Below, in pieces: positions 7,653-15,847 of a stretch of DNA of 64,000 bases (position 1 is the stretch's first letter; each line of letters starts with the position of its first letter). The notes beneath the pieces are model-generated. The model ran no database searches. It was given only the letters and a program-made list of their open reading frames with translations, and was not told the DNA's origin. Source of the DNA: Cloacibacterium sp047601505 (lineage in GTDB: Bacteria > Bacteroidota > Bacteroidia > Flavobacteriales > Weeksellaceae); NCBI RefSeq assembly GCF_047601505.1, contig NZ_JASGJD010000001.1, forward strand, positions 992,001-1,056,000, written 5' to 3'. A program made the position numbers and the translations under genes.

Positions 7653-7922
7653 TTATTGATTAAATGATATACTTTTATTATTCAGAAACATTACAAATGT
7701 ATTTATATCTTTTAAAGGAGATAATATTTTATAATTATTGTCTTTTATAAATGTTTTTTCTGCTTCATTTAATGTATTTATAAAATCATTAATATGTAAT
7801 TTACTTAATTCATTGACATATTTGTAACATTCATTATATGTTTTAGATCTGTCAGTATCTTTAAATTCATTAATTATTCCAATTATGAACTCATCTCTTA
7901 TTTTTTTTATTCTTTTATCCAT
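7653..7922 (-). CDS. Small hypothetical protein
   Basis: An 89-residue, Lys/Asp/Asn-rich, mostly helical protein with no signal peptide, membrane segment or motif I recognise. It is more AT-rich than its neighbours and sits alone between the DUF4442 gene and the M3 peptidase gene. The start codon follows an A/T-rich stretch and the frame is uninterrupted. No function can be given; a recent arrival is possible but unproven. Confidence 0.5.
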   Translation of the reverse strand: MDKRIKKIRDEFIIGIINEFKDTDRSKTYNECYKYVNELSKLHINDFINTLNEAEKTFIKDNNYKILSPLKDINTFVMFLNNKSISFNQ

Positions 7923-7999
7923 TTTTTTATTATAAATATGAGGTTTTTTGAAAAAACCAACGAAAAAATTCAGTGGTTTATATAAAATTCACAAATTGT

Positions 8000-10138
8000 C
8001 TATTTCACAAATCCTTTGTCTTTCAATAATGGAGTAATTTCTGGGTCTTTTCCTGTAAAATCTCTGAAAGCTTGGTTCAAATCAACTGAATTACCAACAG
8101 AAAGAATATATTTTCTAAAGCGGTCGCCATTTTCTCTGGTCATTCCGCCGTTGTTTTTAATCCAATCCCAAGCAGCAGAATTCAGTACATCGCTCCACAT
8201 ATAAGCATAATAACCAGCAGAGTAACCTCCTCCCCAAATGTGAGCAAAGTAAGGAGAATGGTATCTTGGTGGAACTTGTGGAAGTGTAAATCCGTATTTC
8301 TGTAAAACTTCTTTTTCAAAATCTAAAGTTGGCTTAAATTGATTTTCTGAAGTTACAGAATGCCAAGCCATGTCTAAAGTAGCCGCAGAAACCAACTCTG
8401 TAGTAGCATAACCTTGATTGAAGGTTGCAGCGTTTTTAATTTTTTCTACCAAAGATTGTGGCATAGGTTCTTTGGTTTCATAGTGAATGGCATAGTTTTT
8501 AAGAACATCTGGTTCTAAAGCAAAAAATTCATTAATTTGAGAAGGAAATTCTACAAAATCTCTCGGAACATTGGTGCCAGAAATTGTAGTATATTTTTGG
8601 TTGGCAAACAAACCGTGAAGCGTGTGTCCAAATTCATGAAACATGGTAGAAACATCATCATAAGAAATTAAAGAAGGTTTACCAGGAGCTGGTTTTTGAA
8701 AATTGAAAACATTTACAATTACTGGTTTTGTATGGGTAGTGAAAGATTGTTCTACAAAATTACTCATCCAAGCGCCACCATTTTTGTTGCTTCTGGTGTA
8801 GAAATCTAAGTAATAAATTGCCAACGATTTTCCGTCTCTATCAAAAACTTCGTAAGCTACTACGTCTGGATGATAAACAGGCAAATCTTTTCTCACTTTA
8901 AAAGTAATTCCGTAGAATTTTTCAGCGGCAAAGAAAACTCCTTTTTCTAAAACGGTTCTTACCTCGAAATATGGTTTTATTTGGTTTTCATCTAAATCGA
9001 ATTTAGCTTTTCTCACTTGTTCTGAATAGAAATTCCAATCCCAAGGTTCTACAGAAAAACCTCCTTTTTGTTCGTCTATCAATTTCTGAATGTCAGAAGC
9101 TTCTTTTTTAGCTTGGGCAACAGCTGGAGTTGCTAAATGAGCTAATAAATCTAATGCTTTTTCTGGTTTTTGAGCCATTTGGTCCATCAGATTTAGTTCT
9201 GCATAAGAAGATTTACCCATAAGATGAGCTTTGTCCATTCTTAGTTTTGCCATTTTTTCTAATGTGGCTCTAGTGTCGTTTTCGTCACCTTTTTCTGCTC
9301 TAAACCAAGATGCTTTGAAGAGTTTTTCTCTGGTAGCTCTGTTTTTAAGATTTTGTAAAATCGGTTGTTGAGTTGTATTCAACAATGTTAAAAGATATTT
9401 CCCTTCGTAGCCAGCATTTTTAGCATCGGTAGCTGCAGCTGCAATTTCATCAGCCGAAAGTCCATCTAATTCTTTTACATCATTTATTAAAACAGCTCCT
9501 TTTTTTCTCGCTTCCAGAAGTTTGCTGGTAAACTGAGTTCCTAATGTAGCCAATTCTGCATTGATGGCTTTCATTTGCTCTTTTTGAGCGTCGGTAAGAT
9601 TAGCGCCAGCCAATTCGAATCTTTGTTTGTAAACTTCTATCAATCTTTTGTCTTCAGAATCTAAACCATCCGTTTTTACAGCTTTAATTCTGTTGAAAAG
9701 TTTAGAATTTAAATAAATTTTATCATTATGAGCCGCAAAAATAGGAGCGTATTCTTCCTCCACTTTTTGAAGTGTTGGATTGGTGTTAGAACCTGTAAGA
9801 TTATAAAATACAATTTGAGCTCTTTTTAGAACTTCGCCACTTTTTTCTAATGCTAAAACGGTGTTCTCGAAAGTTGGAGCTTCTGCGTTATCTGCAATTT
9901 TTTCAATCTCAGAAATATTTTGTTTCAATCCGTAATCAAAAGCGGGTTTGAAATGTTCGTCTTTAATTTTGTCAAATTCAGGAGCCTGATATTGTAAAGT
10001 GCTCTTCGTCATAAAAGGATTGTTAGCTAGTGTAGCATCTACAATCGTTTCTTGTTGGGGTTCTGTATTTTTCATAGAGGTACAAGCAATGTTGAGACTT
10101 AAAGTAGAAATCAACATAACAGATGTAATGTTTTTCAT
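8000..10138 (-). CDS. M3 family peptidyl-dipeptidase, predicted lipoprotein
   Basis: A zinc metallopeptidase of family M3 (Dcp / oligopeptidase A type), 712 residues. The N-terminus has a hydrophobic signal ending in SLNIAC, a lipobox with Cys19, so the enzyme is predicted to be a lipoprotein cleaving short peptides outside the cytoplasm. The zinc motif HEFGH lies near 498-502, followed by the SGTNVPRDFVEFPSQ segment that supplies the third ligand Glu. The C-terminal Tyr-rich FAHIWGGGYSAGYYAYMWSD (substrate binding) is present. A second, cytoplasmic paralogue is at 59275-61320. A degenerate repeat tract lies just upstream at 10182-10218. Confidence 0.92.
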   Translation of the reverse strand: MKNITSVMLISTLSLNIACTSMKNTEPQQETIVDATLANNPFMTKSTLQYQAPEFDKIKDEHFKPAFDYGLKQNISEIEKIADNAEAPTFENTVLALEKSGEVLKRAQIVFYNLTGSNTNPTLQKVEEEYAPIFAAHNDKIYLNSKLFNRIKAVKTDGLDSEDKRLIEVYKQRFELAGANLTDAQKEQMKAINAELATLGTQFTSKLLEARKKGAVLINDVKELDGLSADEIAAAATDAKNAGYEGKYLLTLLNTTQQPILQNLKNRATREKLFKASWFRAEKGDENDTRATLEKMAKLRMDKAHLMGKSSYAELNLMDQMAQKPEKALDLLAHLATPAVAQAKKEASDIQKLIDEQKGGFSVEPWDWNFYSEQVRKAKFDLDENQIKPYFEVRTVLEKGVFFAAEKFYGITFKVRKDLPVYHPDVVAYEVFDRDGKSLAIYYLDFYTRSNKNGGAWMSNFVEQSFTTHTKPVIVNVFNFQKPAPGKPSLISYDDVSTMFHEFGHTLHGLFANQKYTTISGTNVPRDFVEFPSQINEFFALEPDVLKNYAIHYETKEPMPQSLVEKIKNAATFNQGYATTELVSAATLDMAWHSVTSENQFKPTLDFEKEVLQKYGFTLPQVPPRYHSPYFAHIWGGGYSAGYYAYMWSDVLNSAAWDWIKNNGGMTRENGDRFRKYILSVGNSVDLNQAFRDFTGKDPEITPLLKDKGFVK

Positions 10139-10181
10139 TGTACAATTGTTGTAATAATATTGGGTTAAAGATACAAAATTT

Positions 10182-10218
10182 GTAGGAAGTTAGGAGTAGG
10201 AAGTCTGAGGTGGGAATT
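10182..10218. repeat. Degenerate GGAAGT-type word tract
   Basis: The words GTAGGAAGT, TAGGAGT, AGGAAGTCTG and AGGTGGG follow one another upstream of the M3 peptidase gene. Related tracts are at 21783-21822, 40628-40658 and inside a gene at 60112-60148. Confidence 0.55.
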
Positions 10219-10293
10219 TTTAAAATATAACTCAAAAGTAATTTTTTGTAACAAAAGAATCATTAAATCGTCTAATTAAATAAAATTAAAATT

Positions 10294-11118
10294 ATGAAAA
10301 CTACTGTTATTACCATGTTAGCAATGAGTTTTGTACTTACCTCTTGTGTAAAAGTGAAAAATGAGAATGGCGAAAAAGGAAAAGATGGTTGGGAGTTTTT
10401 CTCGGGGAATAAAGGTAATGGTGTGATTACAGAAAAAACCTATGATGGAGATATAGACCAGATAAAAGTTTCTACATCAATCGATGCCGAAGTAATAAAA
10501 TCTGATACAGAAAAGGTAGTTATTTCTGCTCCGTCGGATATTATGGATAACATTAAAGTAGCACTAAAAGGTGGGGTTTTAGCAGTATACGTAGATTCTG
10601 GTTTTGGAAACAATATTTCTACAAAAAATGTGAAAGCGAAAATTTATGTAAAAGATTTTAACCAATTAAATGCAGATTCTAGTGCAGATATTAAAGTATT
10701 AGATACTTTTACTCAAGATAAAGTAGATGTTTATATTTCTAGTTCAGCTTCTATTGATGTTGCTAATTTAGAAGCAAACGATTTAAGAATTTACACCAAT
10801 AGCAGCGGAGATTTTTCGGGAAAAATTTGGGCAGTAAATTTGGGTGCTTATGCTTCGTCTTCTGGTGATATTAATATTTTCGGAAAAGCTAAAAACGCAA
10901 CAATGGATTCTAATTCTTCTGGAGATTTAAAAGCGACAGATTTAATAGTAGAAAATGCAATTTTATCTGCATCAAGCAGTGGTGATATTGTTACTTCCGT
11001 AAGCAAAAGTCTTACCGCGAATGCTAATTCTTCTGGCGAAATTACAGTTTATAAAAAAGGAAACCTAGAGCAAACACAAATCCATAAAAATAGTGGAGGA
11101 GATGTATATTTAAAGTAA
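10294..11118 (+). CDS. Head GIN domain lipoprotein (DUF2807)
   Basis: A 274-residue exported lipoprotein: signal sequence with VLTSC lipobox (Cys18), followed by a GIN (DUF2807) adhesin-like domain. The domain contains repeated beta-strand turns with the recurring motif SSSGDI / SNSSGD (for example near 165-255), giving a predicted right-handed beta-solenoid. Similar proteins in Bacteroidetes are thought to be surface or cell-envelope proteins; no substrate is known. It is transcribed alone and ends at a strong terminator. The start ATG gives a typical positively charged signal peptide. Confidence 0.85.
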   Translation: MKTTVITMLAMSFVLTSCVKVKNENGEKGKDGWEFFSGNKGNGVITEKTYDGDIDQIKVSTSIDAEVIKSDTEKVVISAPSDIMDNIKVALKGGVLAVYVDSGFGNNISTKNVKAKIYVKDFNQLNADSSADIKVLDTFTQDKVDVYISSSASIDVANLEANDLRIYTNSSGDFSGKIWAVNLGAYASSSGDINIFGKAKNATMDSNSSGDLKATDLIVENAILSASSSGDIVTSVSKSLTANANSSGEITVYKKGNLEQTQIHKNSGGDVYLK

Positions 11119-11148
11119 CACATTCATTCTAAATTTTCATATTAAATT

Positions 11149-11184
11149 AAAAAAGCAACCGAATTATTTGGTTGCTTTTGTATT
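11149..11184 (+). terminator. Rho-independent terminator after the GIN-domain gene
   Basis: AAAAGCAACC and GGTTGCTTTT form a perfect 10-bp stem around GAATTATTT, followed by a T-rich tail. Confidence 0.9.
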
Positions 11185-11231
11185 TTTATTGAGTTTCAAA
11201 GGAACTTCCTACTTAGAGCTTTCAGCTTTTT

Positions 11232-12050
11232 CTACCATCCTCCAGAAGCACCGCCTCCGCCAAAACTTCCGCCTCCACCGAAGCCTCCAAATCCGCCACC
11301 AGAATTTCCTCCGCCTCCAAATCCACCGCCACCAGTTGGAAATGGAAAAAATCCGCCAGGATATATTCTTCTTCCTCTTTTAGAAAGAGTAACGTCGTCG
11401 TCATCGTCAAATCTTCCGCCTCCGCCAGAATTATTGTTTTTAGAGATAATCGTAATGATAATCATAATAATTACAAAAATTAGAAAAGCCTGAACAGGAG
11501 AGAAGCCAGAATGGTCTGGAGCAGATTTTGCAATGGGTTTAAATTTTCCTTTTACGGCATCTATTATAGCAGATGTGCCATGGTCTATTCCGTTATAGAA
11601 TTCTCCTTTTTTGAAATAAGGAGTTACCATATAATCTAATATTTGCCCAGCAACAGAAGCTGTAAGATATTGTTCTACAGCTCTTCCTTGTTGAATGGAC
11701 ATGGTGTGATCTTCTACAGCAATTAGGAAAACAACGCCGTTATCTACTTTTTTCTTACCAATTCCCCATTTTTCGCCAAATTGAGTTGCAAGAAAGTTTA
11801 CGTCTTCACCTTTGGTAGAAGGGATAATAACAACTTCAATTTCGGTAGAAGTAGAGTCTTCGAATTTGATGAGTTTTTCGTTAAGTGTTTGTTTTTCTGC
11901 TTCAGAAAGAATTCCTGCTTCATCATAAACAGGGTAGAGAATGTTTGGTTTTTCAGGAATTTTGTATTGTGCATTTGCTATAAAAGAAATACACATTAAA
12001 AAACTTGCAAAAAGTATTTTAAGAGAAGGTAATCTCATTGGATAATTCAT
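11232..12050 (-). CDS. TPM domain membrane protein with Gly-rich tail (YgcG-like)
   Basis: A 272-residue protein: signal peptide (FANAQ-type cleavage near 27), a TPM domain (about 40-170; VYDEAGILSEAEKQTLNEKL, EVVIIPSTKG, VFLIAVEDHTMSIQQGRAVE in parts), a transmembrane helix near 195-210, and a C-terminal Gly/Phe-rich tail (GGGGFGGGG, GGFGGGGSFGGGGASGGW). TPM proteins were studied as photosystem II repair phosphatases in plants; in bacteria the role is uncertain. The gene overlaps the upstream TPM gene by 32 bp and belongs to a LemA-TPM-TPM operon. A start four codons later (12038) is also possible. Confidence 0.88.
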   Translation of the reverse strand: MNYPMRLPSLKILFASFLMCISFIANAQYKIPEKPNILYPVYDEAGILSEAEKQTLNEKLIKFEDSTSTEIEVVIIPSTKGEDVNFLATQFGEKWGIGKKKVDNGVVFLIAVEDHTMSIQQGRAVEQYLTASVAGQILDYMVTPYFKKGEFYNGIDHGTSAIIDAVKGKFKPIAKSAPDHSGFSPVQAFLIFVIIMIIITIISKNNNSGGGGRFDDDDDVTLSKRGRRIYPGGFFPFPTGGGGFGGGGNSGGGFGGFGGGGSFGGGGASGGW

Positions 12051-12450
12051 TTGGATTTTCTCCGTTTTTAATTGGAAAGAATTTTTTTAGCTCAACGCCA
12101 GTTTCTAAAATTGCACTACGCAAACCTTCGAAGTATTTTCCTTCGGAAAAAGCGAGGGTAATTTTGTCGTGTAAATTGTCCCAAAACTCTTGATGAACTT
12201 TTTCGTGAATGCCTTTATCTCCAATAATGGTAAGGTATTTTTTTTCGAAATTTACATGAAAAAGCACTGCATTTCTTTCTTTGGTATTGTCCATGCCAAG
12301 ATTTTTGAAAATTTCAAAAGCTGTTTTGGCGCTATTTTCTTCGGTAGATTTATCAATATGCAATCTTATTTCGCCGGTAGAAAAGTCTTCGGCTTGTTGA
12401 ATGGCTTCCACTAGGGAAGCCATTTGTATGTTGTTAAGATATTGATTCAT
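12019..12450 (-). CDS. TPM domain protein, soluble
   Basis: A 143-residue protein that is almost entirely one TPM domain: VEAIQQAEDFSTGEIRLHID near 14-33, RNAVLFHVNFEKKYLTIIGDKGI in the centre (two parts: NAVLFHVNFEKK and LTIIGDKGI), and a final helix FEGLRSAILETGVELKKFFP. Unlike its neighbour it lacks a signal peptide and Gly tail, so it should be cytoplasmic or a partner of the membrane form. Its stop overlaps the downstream TPM gene and its start abuts the LemA stop, giving one tightly coupled operon. Confidence 0.88.
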   Translation of the reverse strand: MNQYLNNIQMASLVEAIQQAEDFSTGEIRLHIDKSTEENSAKTAFEIFKNLGMDNTKERNAVLFHVNFEKKYLTIIGDKGIHEKVHQEFWDNLHDKITLAFSEGKYFEGLRSAILETGVELKKFFPIKNGENPNELSNEITFS

Positions 12451-13064
12451 TATTCTTCTTTAAAAACTTCAGGAGCTTTTTGTGCGCCAGCATCTGCTTT
12501 GAAATAAGGTTTGTCTTTAAAATCTCCAAAAAAATTGGCGAAAATATTATTAGGAAAAGATTTTCTGTAAGTATTAAAATCTTTTGCCGTATCATTATAA
12601 TACACTGTTTCTGTTCTAATACTGTTTTCAATTGCAGTATATTCTCTTTGGAAATTAATGTATTGTTGGTCTGCTTTTAAGTTTGGATAGCTTTCTACCA
12701 CCGCCATTAATCTGCTTAAAGAACCAGATAATTCTCCTTGTGCTGCTTGGAATTTTGCCAAATCTGCTTCGGTCATATTACTTGGGTCAATGTTTATAGC
12801 AGTAGCTTTGGATCTTGCCGTAATTACATCTGTAAGTGTAGATTTTTCGAATTTAGCATAAGATTTAACAGTGTTTTCTAATGCAGGAATTAGATTTGCT
12901 CTTTTTTGATAAACAGTTTCAATATTCGACCATTTGCTCTGCACATCTTGGTCTTTGGTTACTAATGTGTTGTAAACTCCTTTCCCCCAGAAGAATAAAA
13001 CCAATACAATGCCGATTAGTACTAAACCAATGGTTCCGATTCCGAAACATCCTTTGTTGTTCAT
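12450..13064 (-). CDS. lemA: LemA family protein
   Basis: A 204-residue LemA protein: one N-terminal membrane helix (about 8-27, GTIGLVLIGIVLVLFFWGKG) followed by a long helical domain. Conserved family segments are NTLVTKDQDVQSKWSNIETVYQKR (in parts: TKDQDVQSKWSNIE and YQKRANLIPAL) and the C-terminal FNTYRKSFPNNIFANFFGD. LemA proteins are membrane-anchored helical bundles of unsettled function, often encoded beside TPM proteins as here. The gene heads the three-gene minus-strand operon and is divergent from folA. Confidence 0.93.
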   Translation of the reverse strand: MNNKGCFGIGTIGLVLIGIVLVLFFWGKGVYNTLVTKDQDVQSKWSNIETVYQKRANLIPALENTVKSYAKFEKSTLTDVITARSKATAINIDPSNMTEADLAKFQAAQGELSGSLSRLMAVVESYPNLKADQQYINFQREYTAIENSIRTETVYYNDTAKDFNTYRKSFPNNIFANFFGDFKDKPYFKADAGAQKAPEVFKEE

Positions 13065-13121
13065 AGTTTTTTTATTTTTAATTGATTAAAATTCTTTAAA
13101 CCAAATATACAATTATTATGC

Positions 13122-13129
13122 TAATTTTG
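13122..13129 (+). promoter_or_regulatory. -7 element for folA
   Basis: TAATTTTG matches the Bacteroidota -7 consensus TAnnTTTG and lies 16 bp before the folA start codon, in the divergent region with lemA. Confidence 0.6.
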
Positions 13130-13145
13130 TAAAATATTCGAAAAA

Positions 13146-13640
13146 ATGATTACAATAGTAGTAGCAATGGGAAAAAACAGAGAAATTGGCGCAAATAACC
13201 AGTTGCTTTGGCATCTTCCTAAAGATTTAAAACATTTCAAAGAACTTACAACTGGTCATCCTGTCATAATGGGAAGAAAAACGTATGAGAGTATTGGCAA
13301 ACCACTTCCTAACAGAACCAATATCGTAATTAGCAGAAAAAACGATTGGTTTGAAGAAGGGATTTTAATTGTTGGAAGTATAAAAGAAGCCATCAAATTT
13401 GCTAAAAAAATAGATGAAAACGCTTACATTATTGGAGGCGGAAATATATACGAACAGACCTTAGATTTGGCAGATAAATTAGAAATTACTTTGGTTGATA
13501 CAACTTTAGAAGCCGATACTTTTTTTTCGAAAATTGATGAAAAAAAATGGACGAAAACCAATGAAATTCATCACGAAAAAGACGAAAAAAATCAGTTTGA
13601 TTTTAGTTTTCAAACATTTGAGAGAATTTTAGAAAAATAA
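13146..13640 (+). CDS. folA: Dihydrofolate reductase
   Basis: Reduces dihydrofolate to tetrahydrofolate with NADPH, needed for thymidylate, purine and methionine synthesis. At 164 residues it has the usual bacterial length. Visible family features are the start ITIVVAMGKNREIGANNQLLW (in parts: IVVAMGKNREIG and NNQLLWHLP), catalytic Asp27 in LPKD, HPVIMGRKTYESIG (about 39-52), and AYIIGGGNIYEQTL (about 96-109) for cofactor binding. No thyA neighbour is present. It is followed by an unrelated membrane protein gene with its own promoter element. Confidence 0.97.
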   Translation: MITIVVAMGKNREIGANNQLLWHLPKDLKHFKELTTGHPVIMGRKTYESIGKPLPNRTNIVISRKNDWFEEGILIVGSIKEAIKFAKKIDENAYIIGGGNIYEQTLDLADKLEITLVDTTLEADTFFSKIDEKKWTKTNEIHHEKDEKNQFDFSFQTFERILEK

Positions 13641-13702
13641 TTTTTAAATTTCAACTTTCAATTTTTAATTTATCACTAAATTTGCACACTTAATTTTTAA
13701 TA

Positions 13703-14269
13703 ATGAATAAATACATAAAGTTTTTAATTTCAGCTATCATGATAGCTTTTGGAGTATATCTAATGATGAACAGGCAGATTGGATGGGGAATTGTAGTGGT
13801 GTTTTTTTCTTTAACTCCTATTTTGTTGTTCTTCAAAAACGAATATATTCTGTTGGCTTTTTGGCAGATGAGAAAACAAAATTTCGTAAAAGCTGGACAA
13901 TGGTTAACTTATATTAAAGATTATAAAACACAATTGCACAGTTTTCAGTACGGATATTTTCATTATTTGCAAGGTCTTACTTTGGCGCAAGATAATCCTT
14001 CAAAAGTAGAACCTCTAATGAGAAAAGCTTTAGATTATGGTCTTAATATGAAACAAGATAGAGCAATGGCTACTCTTAATTTGGCTGCTGCAGCTTTGCA
14101 AAAAGGTAGAAAACCAGAGGCGCAAAGATTGCTAGAAGAAGCAAAAAAATTAGATTCTGCAGGCATGATGACAGATCAAATAAAAATGATGAGAGACCAA
14201 TTGAAAATGCCTTCTATGCAAAAACACATGCACAATCCTAACATGAGACAAAGAGGCAAATTTTTCTAA
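13703..14269 (+). CDS. Membrane protein with TPR-like C-terminal region
   Basis: A 188-residue protein with two N-terminal hydrophobic helices (about 6-22 and 27-45: FLISAIMIAFGVYLMM, IGWGIVVVFFSLTPILLFF). A helical cytoplasmic region follows with a TPR-like ALNLAAAALQKGRKPEAQRLLEEAKKL pattern near 118-145 (in parts: TLNLAAAALQKGRKPEAQRL). The C-terminus is rich in Met, His and Gln. I know of no named function; similar proteins in Chryseobacterium relatives are annotated DUF2892 or TPR hypothetical. A -7 element TAAATTTG lies at 13677-13684, and a shared terminator follows. Confidence 0.6.
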   Translation: MNKYIKFLISAIMIAFGVYLMMNRQIGWGIVVVFFSLTPILLFFKNEYILLAFWQMRKQNFVKAGQWLTYIKDYKTQLHSFQYGYFHYLQGLTLAQDNPSKVEPLMRKALDYGLNMKQDRAMATLNLAAAALQKGRKPEAQRLLEEAKKLDSAGMMTDQIKMMRDQLKMPSMQKHMHNPNMRQRGKFF

Positions 14270-14289
14270 AAAACATTTATTTCAAAATA

Positions 14290-14330
14290 CAAAAAACTCC
14301 CGAAAATTATTCTTTCGGGAGTTTTTATTT
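14290..14330. terminator. Bidirectional terminator
   Basis: AAAAACTCCCGAAA and TTTCGGGAGTTTTT form a near-perfect stem between two convergent genes. A-rich and T-rich flanks serve both directions. Confidence 0.9.
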
Positions 14331-14348
14331 ATATCTAAAGCAAAGATT

Positions 14349-14981
14349 TTACATTTCTGTGTTGTTCGAACTGCTGTAGAATTTTGGAATTTGCCAATGG
14401 TATTTTACTGCAAGAGTTCTTATAATTACAATAAAAAGTATGGTAATCGTTTGGTTTATTTCTTCGGATAAGCCACTGAATTTTCTCAACAAAATATACG
14501 AAATTCCGCCAAAAATAGCTGCTGTAGCATAGATTTCTTTTCTGAAAATTAATGGAATTTTATTGAGCAATGTATCTCTGATGATACCTCCGAAACAACC
14601 AGTAATAGTTCCTAAAACCACTCCAATTACTGGGTGCAAATCTGCATTAAGCCCTTTTTGAACTCCAATAATAGTGAACAATCCCAAACCGAAACTATCA
14701 AAAATAAAGAGTGTAACCTGAAAATTTTTCTCAATTAATTTAAAAATCATGGTGAAAACCGCCGTGAAAAAAATTAAACTGATAGAAAGTAAATCGTGCA
14801 TCCAAAAAACAGGTACATCTAATAATAAATCTCTTACGGTACCGCCACCAACTGACGTTACAAAGGCAATGATGATAACACCAAATGGGTCGAAACGTTT
14901 TTGCATTGCGGCAAAACTTCCAGACATCGCAAAAGATATCGTACCAAGAATTTCTATTATAAAGGCAAAATTTGGGAACAT
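14349..14981 (-). CDS. TRIC-type cation channel family protein (UPF0126)
   Basis: A 210-residue, seven-helix membrane protein made of two repeated halves, each with a Gly-rich segment: ILGTISFAMSGSFAA and VTSVGGGTVRDLLLDVPVFW in the first, TITGCFGGIIRDTLLNKIPLIF in the second (in parts: ITGCFGGIIRDTLL). These match the prokaryotic TRIC / YadS family of trimeric monovalent cation channels. Located in the inner membrane; the ion and physiological role here are inferred from family. Single gene ending at the bidirectional terminator. Confidence 0.9.
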   Translation of the reverse strand: MFPNFAFIIEILGTISFAMSGSFAAMQKRFDPFGVIIIAFVTSVGGGTVRDLLLDVPVFWMHDLLSISLIFFTAVFTMIFKLIEKNFQVTLFIFDSFGLGLFTIIGVQKGLNADLHPVIGVVLGTITGCFGGIIRDTLLNKIPLIFRKEIYATAAIFGGISYILLRKFSGLSEEINQTITILFIVIIRTLAVKYHWQIPKFYSSSNNTEM

Positions 14982-15050
14982 ATATAAAAGTAAAAAGTGA
15001 AGAATTAAAATTAAAAGGTAAAAAATGAATAAACTTAGAGAAAAGTTCTA

Positions 15051-15266
15051 CTATTTTTCTTTCATTATTTTATTGTAGTATTTCATACCAAACCATACAA
15101 TGATTGAAAGTATTACTACTTGAGCAATATAATATCTGTCTATAATAATTTTATGATGAGCAGAAATATAATATTCTTTTAGTGTTTTTAGTGTAAATAT
15201 TATGCAGAAATATTTAAAATATTCTGTAAAATAGTTCTCTGCTTTTTTTATAATTATTTTAATCAT
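15051..15266 (-). CDS. Small hypothetical membrane protein
   Basis: A 71-residue very basic and aromatic protein with one likely membrane helix near 47-63 (AQVVILSIIVWFGMKYY) and a Lys-rich C-terminus. I recognise no family. It lies between the TRIC channel gene and coaD on the same strand. Its codon content is as AT-rich as neighbouring intergenic DNA, so it could be a chance frame. Confidence 0.4.
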   Translation of the reverse strand: MIKIIIKKAENYFTEYFKYFCIIFTLKTLKEYYISAHHKIIIDRYYIAQVVILSIIVWFGMKYYNKIMKEK

Positions 15267-15310
15267 TTTATTGCAGATTTTAATTTCTGTGAAAAGATAA
15301 AACTTATTTT

Positions 15311-15769
15311 CTAAACTCTTACAGCATCAGGAACAAAAAGTTCATATTCTCCGCCGTTGGAGATAATTTCTCTCACAATACTGCTGCTGATAAAAGATTT
15401 TCCGGATGAGGTAAGTAAGAACACCGTTTCTAATTTTCTTTTTGCTAAAGTTCTGTTAGTGTGGGCGATAGCTTTCTCGAACTCGAAATCTGCTGGATTT
15501 CTTAAGCCTCTCAGTATAAATTGCGCCCCAACTTTTTTGCAATAATCTATTGTTAATCCTTCGAAAGAATCTACTTCTACATTAGAAAAGTGAGCAACAG
15601 ATTTTTCTATAAATTCTATTTTCTTATCCAAAGGAAACATATACTTTTTTTGAGAATTTTGCCCAATAGCAATAATTAATTTATCAAAAAGAGGCACCGC
15701 TCTTTCAATAATATCAAGATGTCCTAAAGTTATTGGGTCAAAAGATCCAGGGAAAACAGCTATTTTCAT
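15311..15769 (-). CDS. coaD: Phosphopantetheine adenylyltransferase
   Basis: Fourth step of coenzyme A synthesis: transfers AMP from ATP to 4'-phosphopantetheine. The 152-residue protein has the nucleotidyltransferase signature AVFPGSFDPITLGHLDII with the TLGH motif ending at H17, ILRGLRNPADFEFE for pantetheine binding near 88-101, and ISSSIVREI near the C-terminus. It lies downstream of ddl on the same strand, separated by a 78-bp AT-rich word tract, so the two may or may not be cotranscribed. panD, which feeds the same pathway, is elsewhere in the window at 55717. Confidence 0.97.
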   Translation of the reverse strand: MKIAVFPGSFDPITLGHLDIIERAVPLFDKLIIAIGQNSQKKYMFPLDKKIEFIEKSVAHFSNVEVDSFEGLTIDYCKKVGAQFILRGLRNPADFEFEKAIAHTNRTLAKRKLETVFLLTSSGKSFISSSIVREIISNGGEYELFVPDAVRV

Positions 15770-15771
15770 AG

Positions 15772-15845
15772 GAATTTCAGATTTTGGATTTCAGATTTTA
15801 AATTTCTAAAAAATTATCATTTAAAATTTGAAATTTTTCATTTAT
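15772..15845. repeat. Degenerate ATTT-word tract between ddl and coaD
   Basis: The words GGAATTTCAGATTTT, GGATTTCAGATTTT, AAATTTCT, AAAATTTGAAATTTTTC repeat with a period near 10-14 bp. Similar A/T word tracts occur at 13645-13675, 22680-22715 and 59228-59275. Confidence 0.45.
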
Positions 15846-15847
15846 AA

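Noticed and set aside
11222..11410. Acidic Glu/Val-rich frame antisense to the Gly-rich tail of the TPM protein
   Set aside because: It is the frame-shifted reading of GGT/GGA-rich Gly codons in the tail of the real gene at 11232-12050, on the same strand, with no independent start context.
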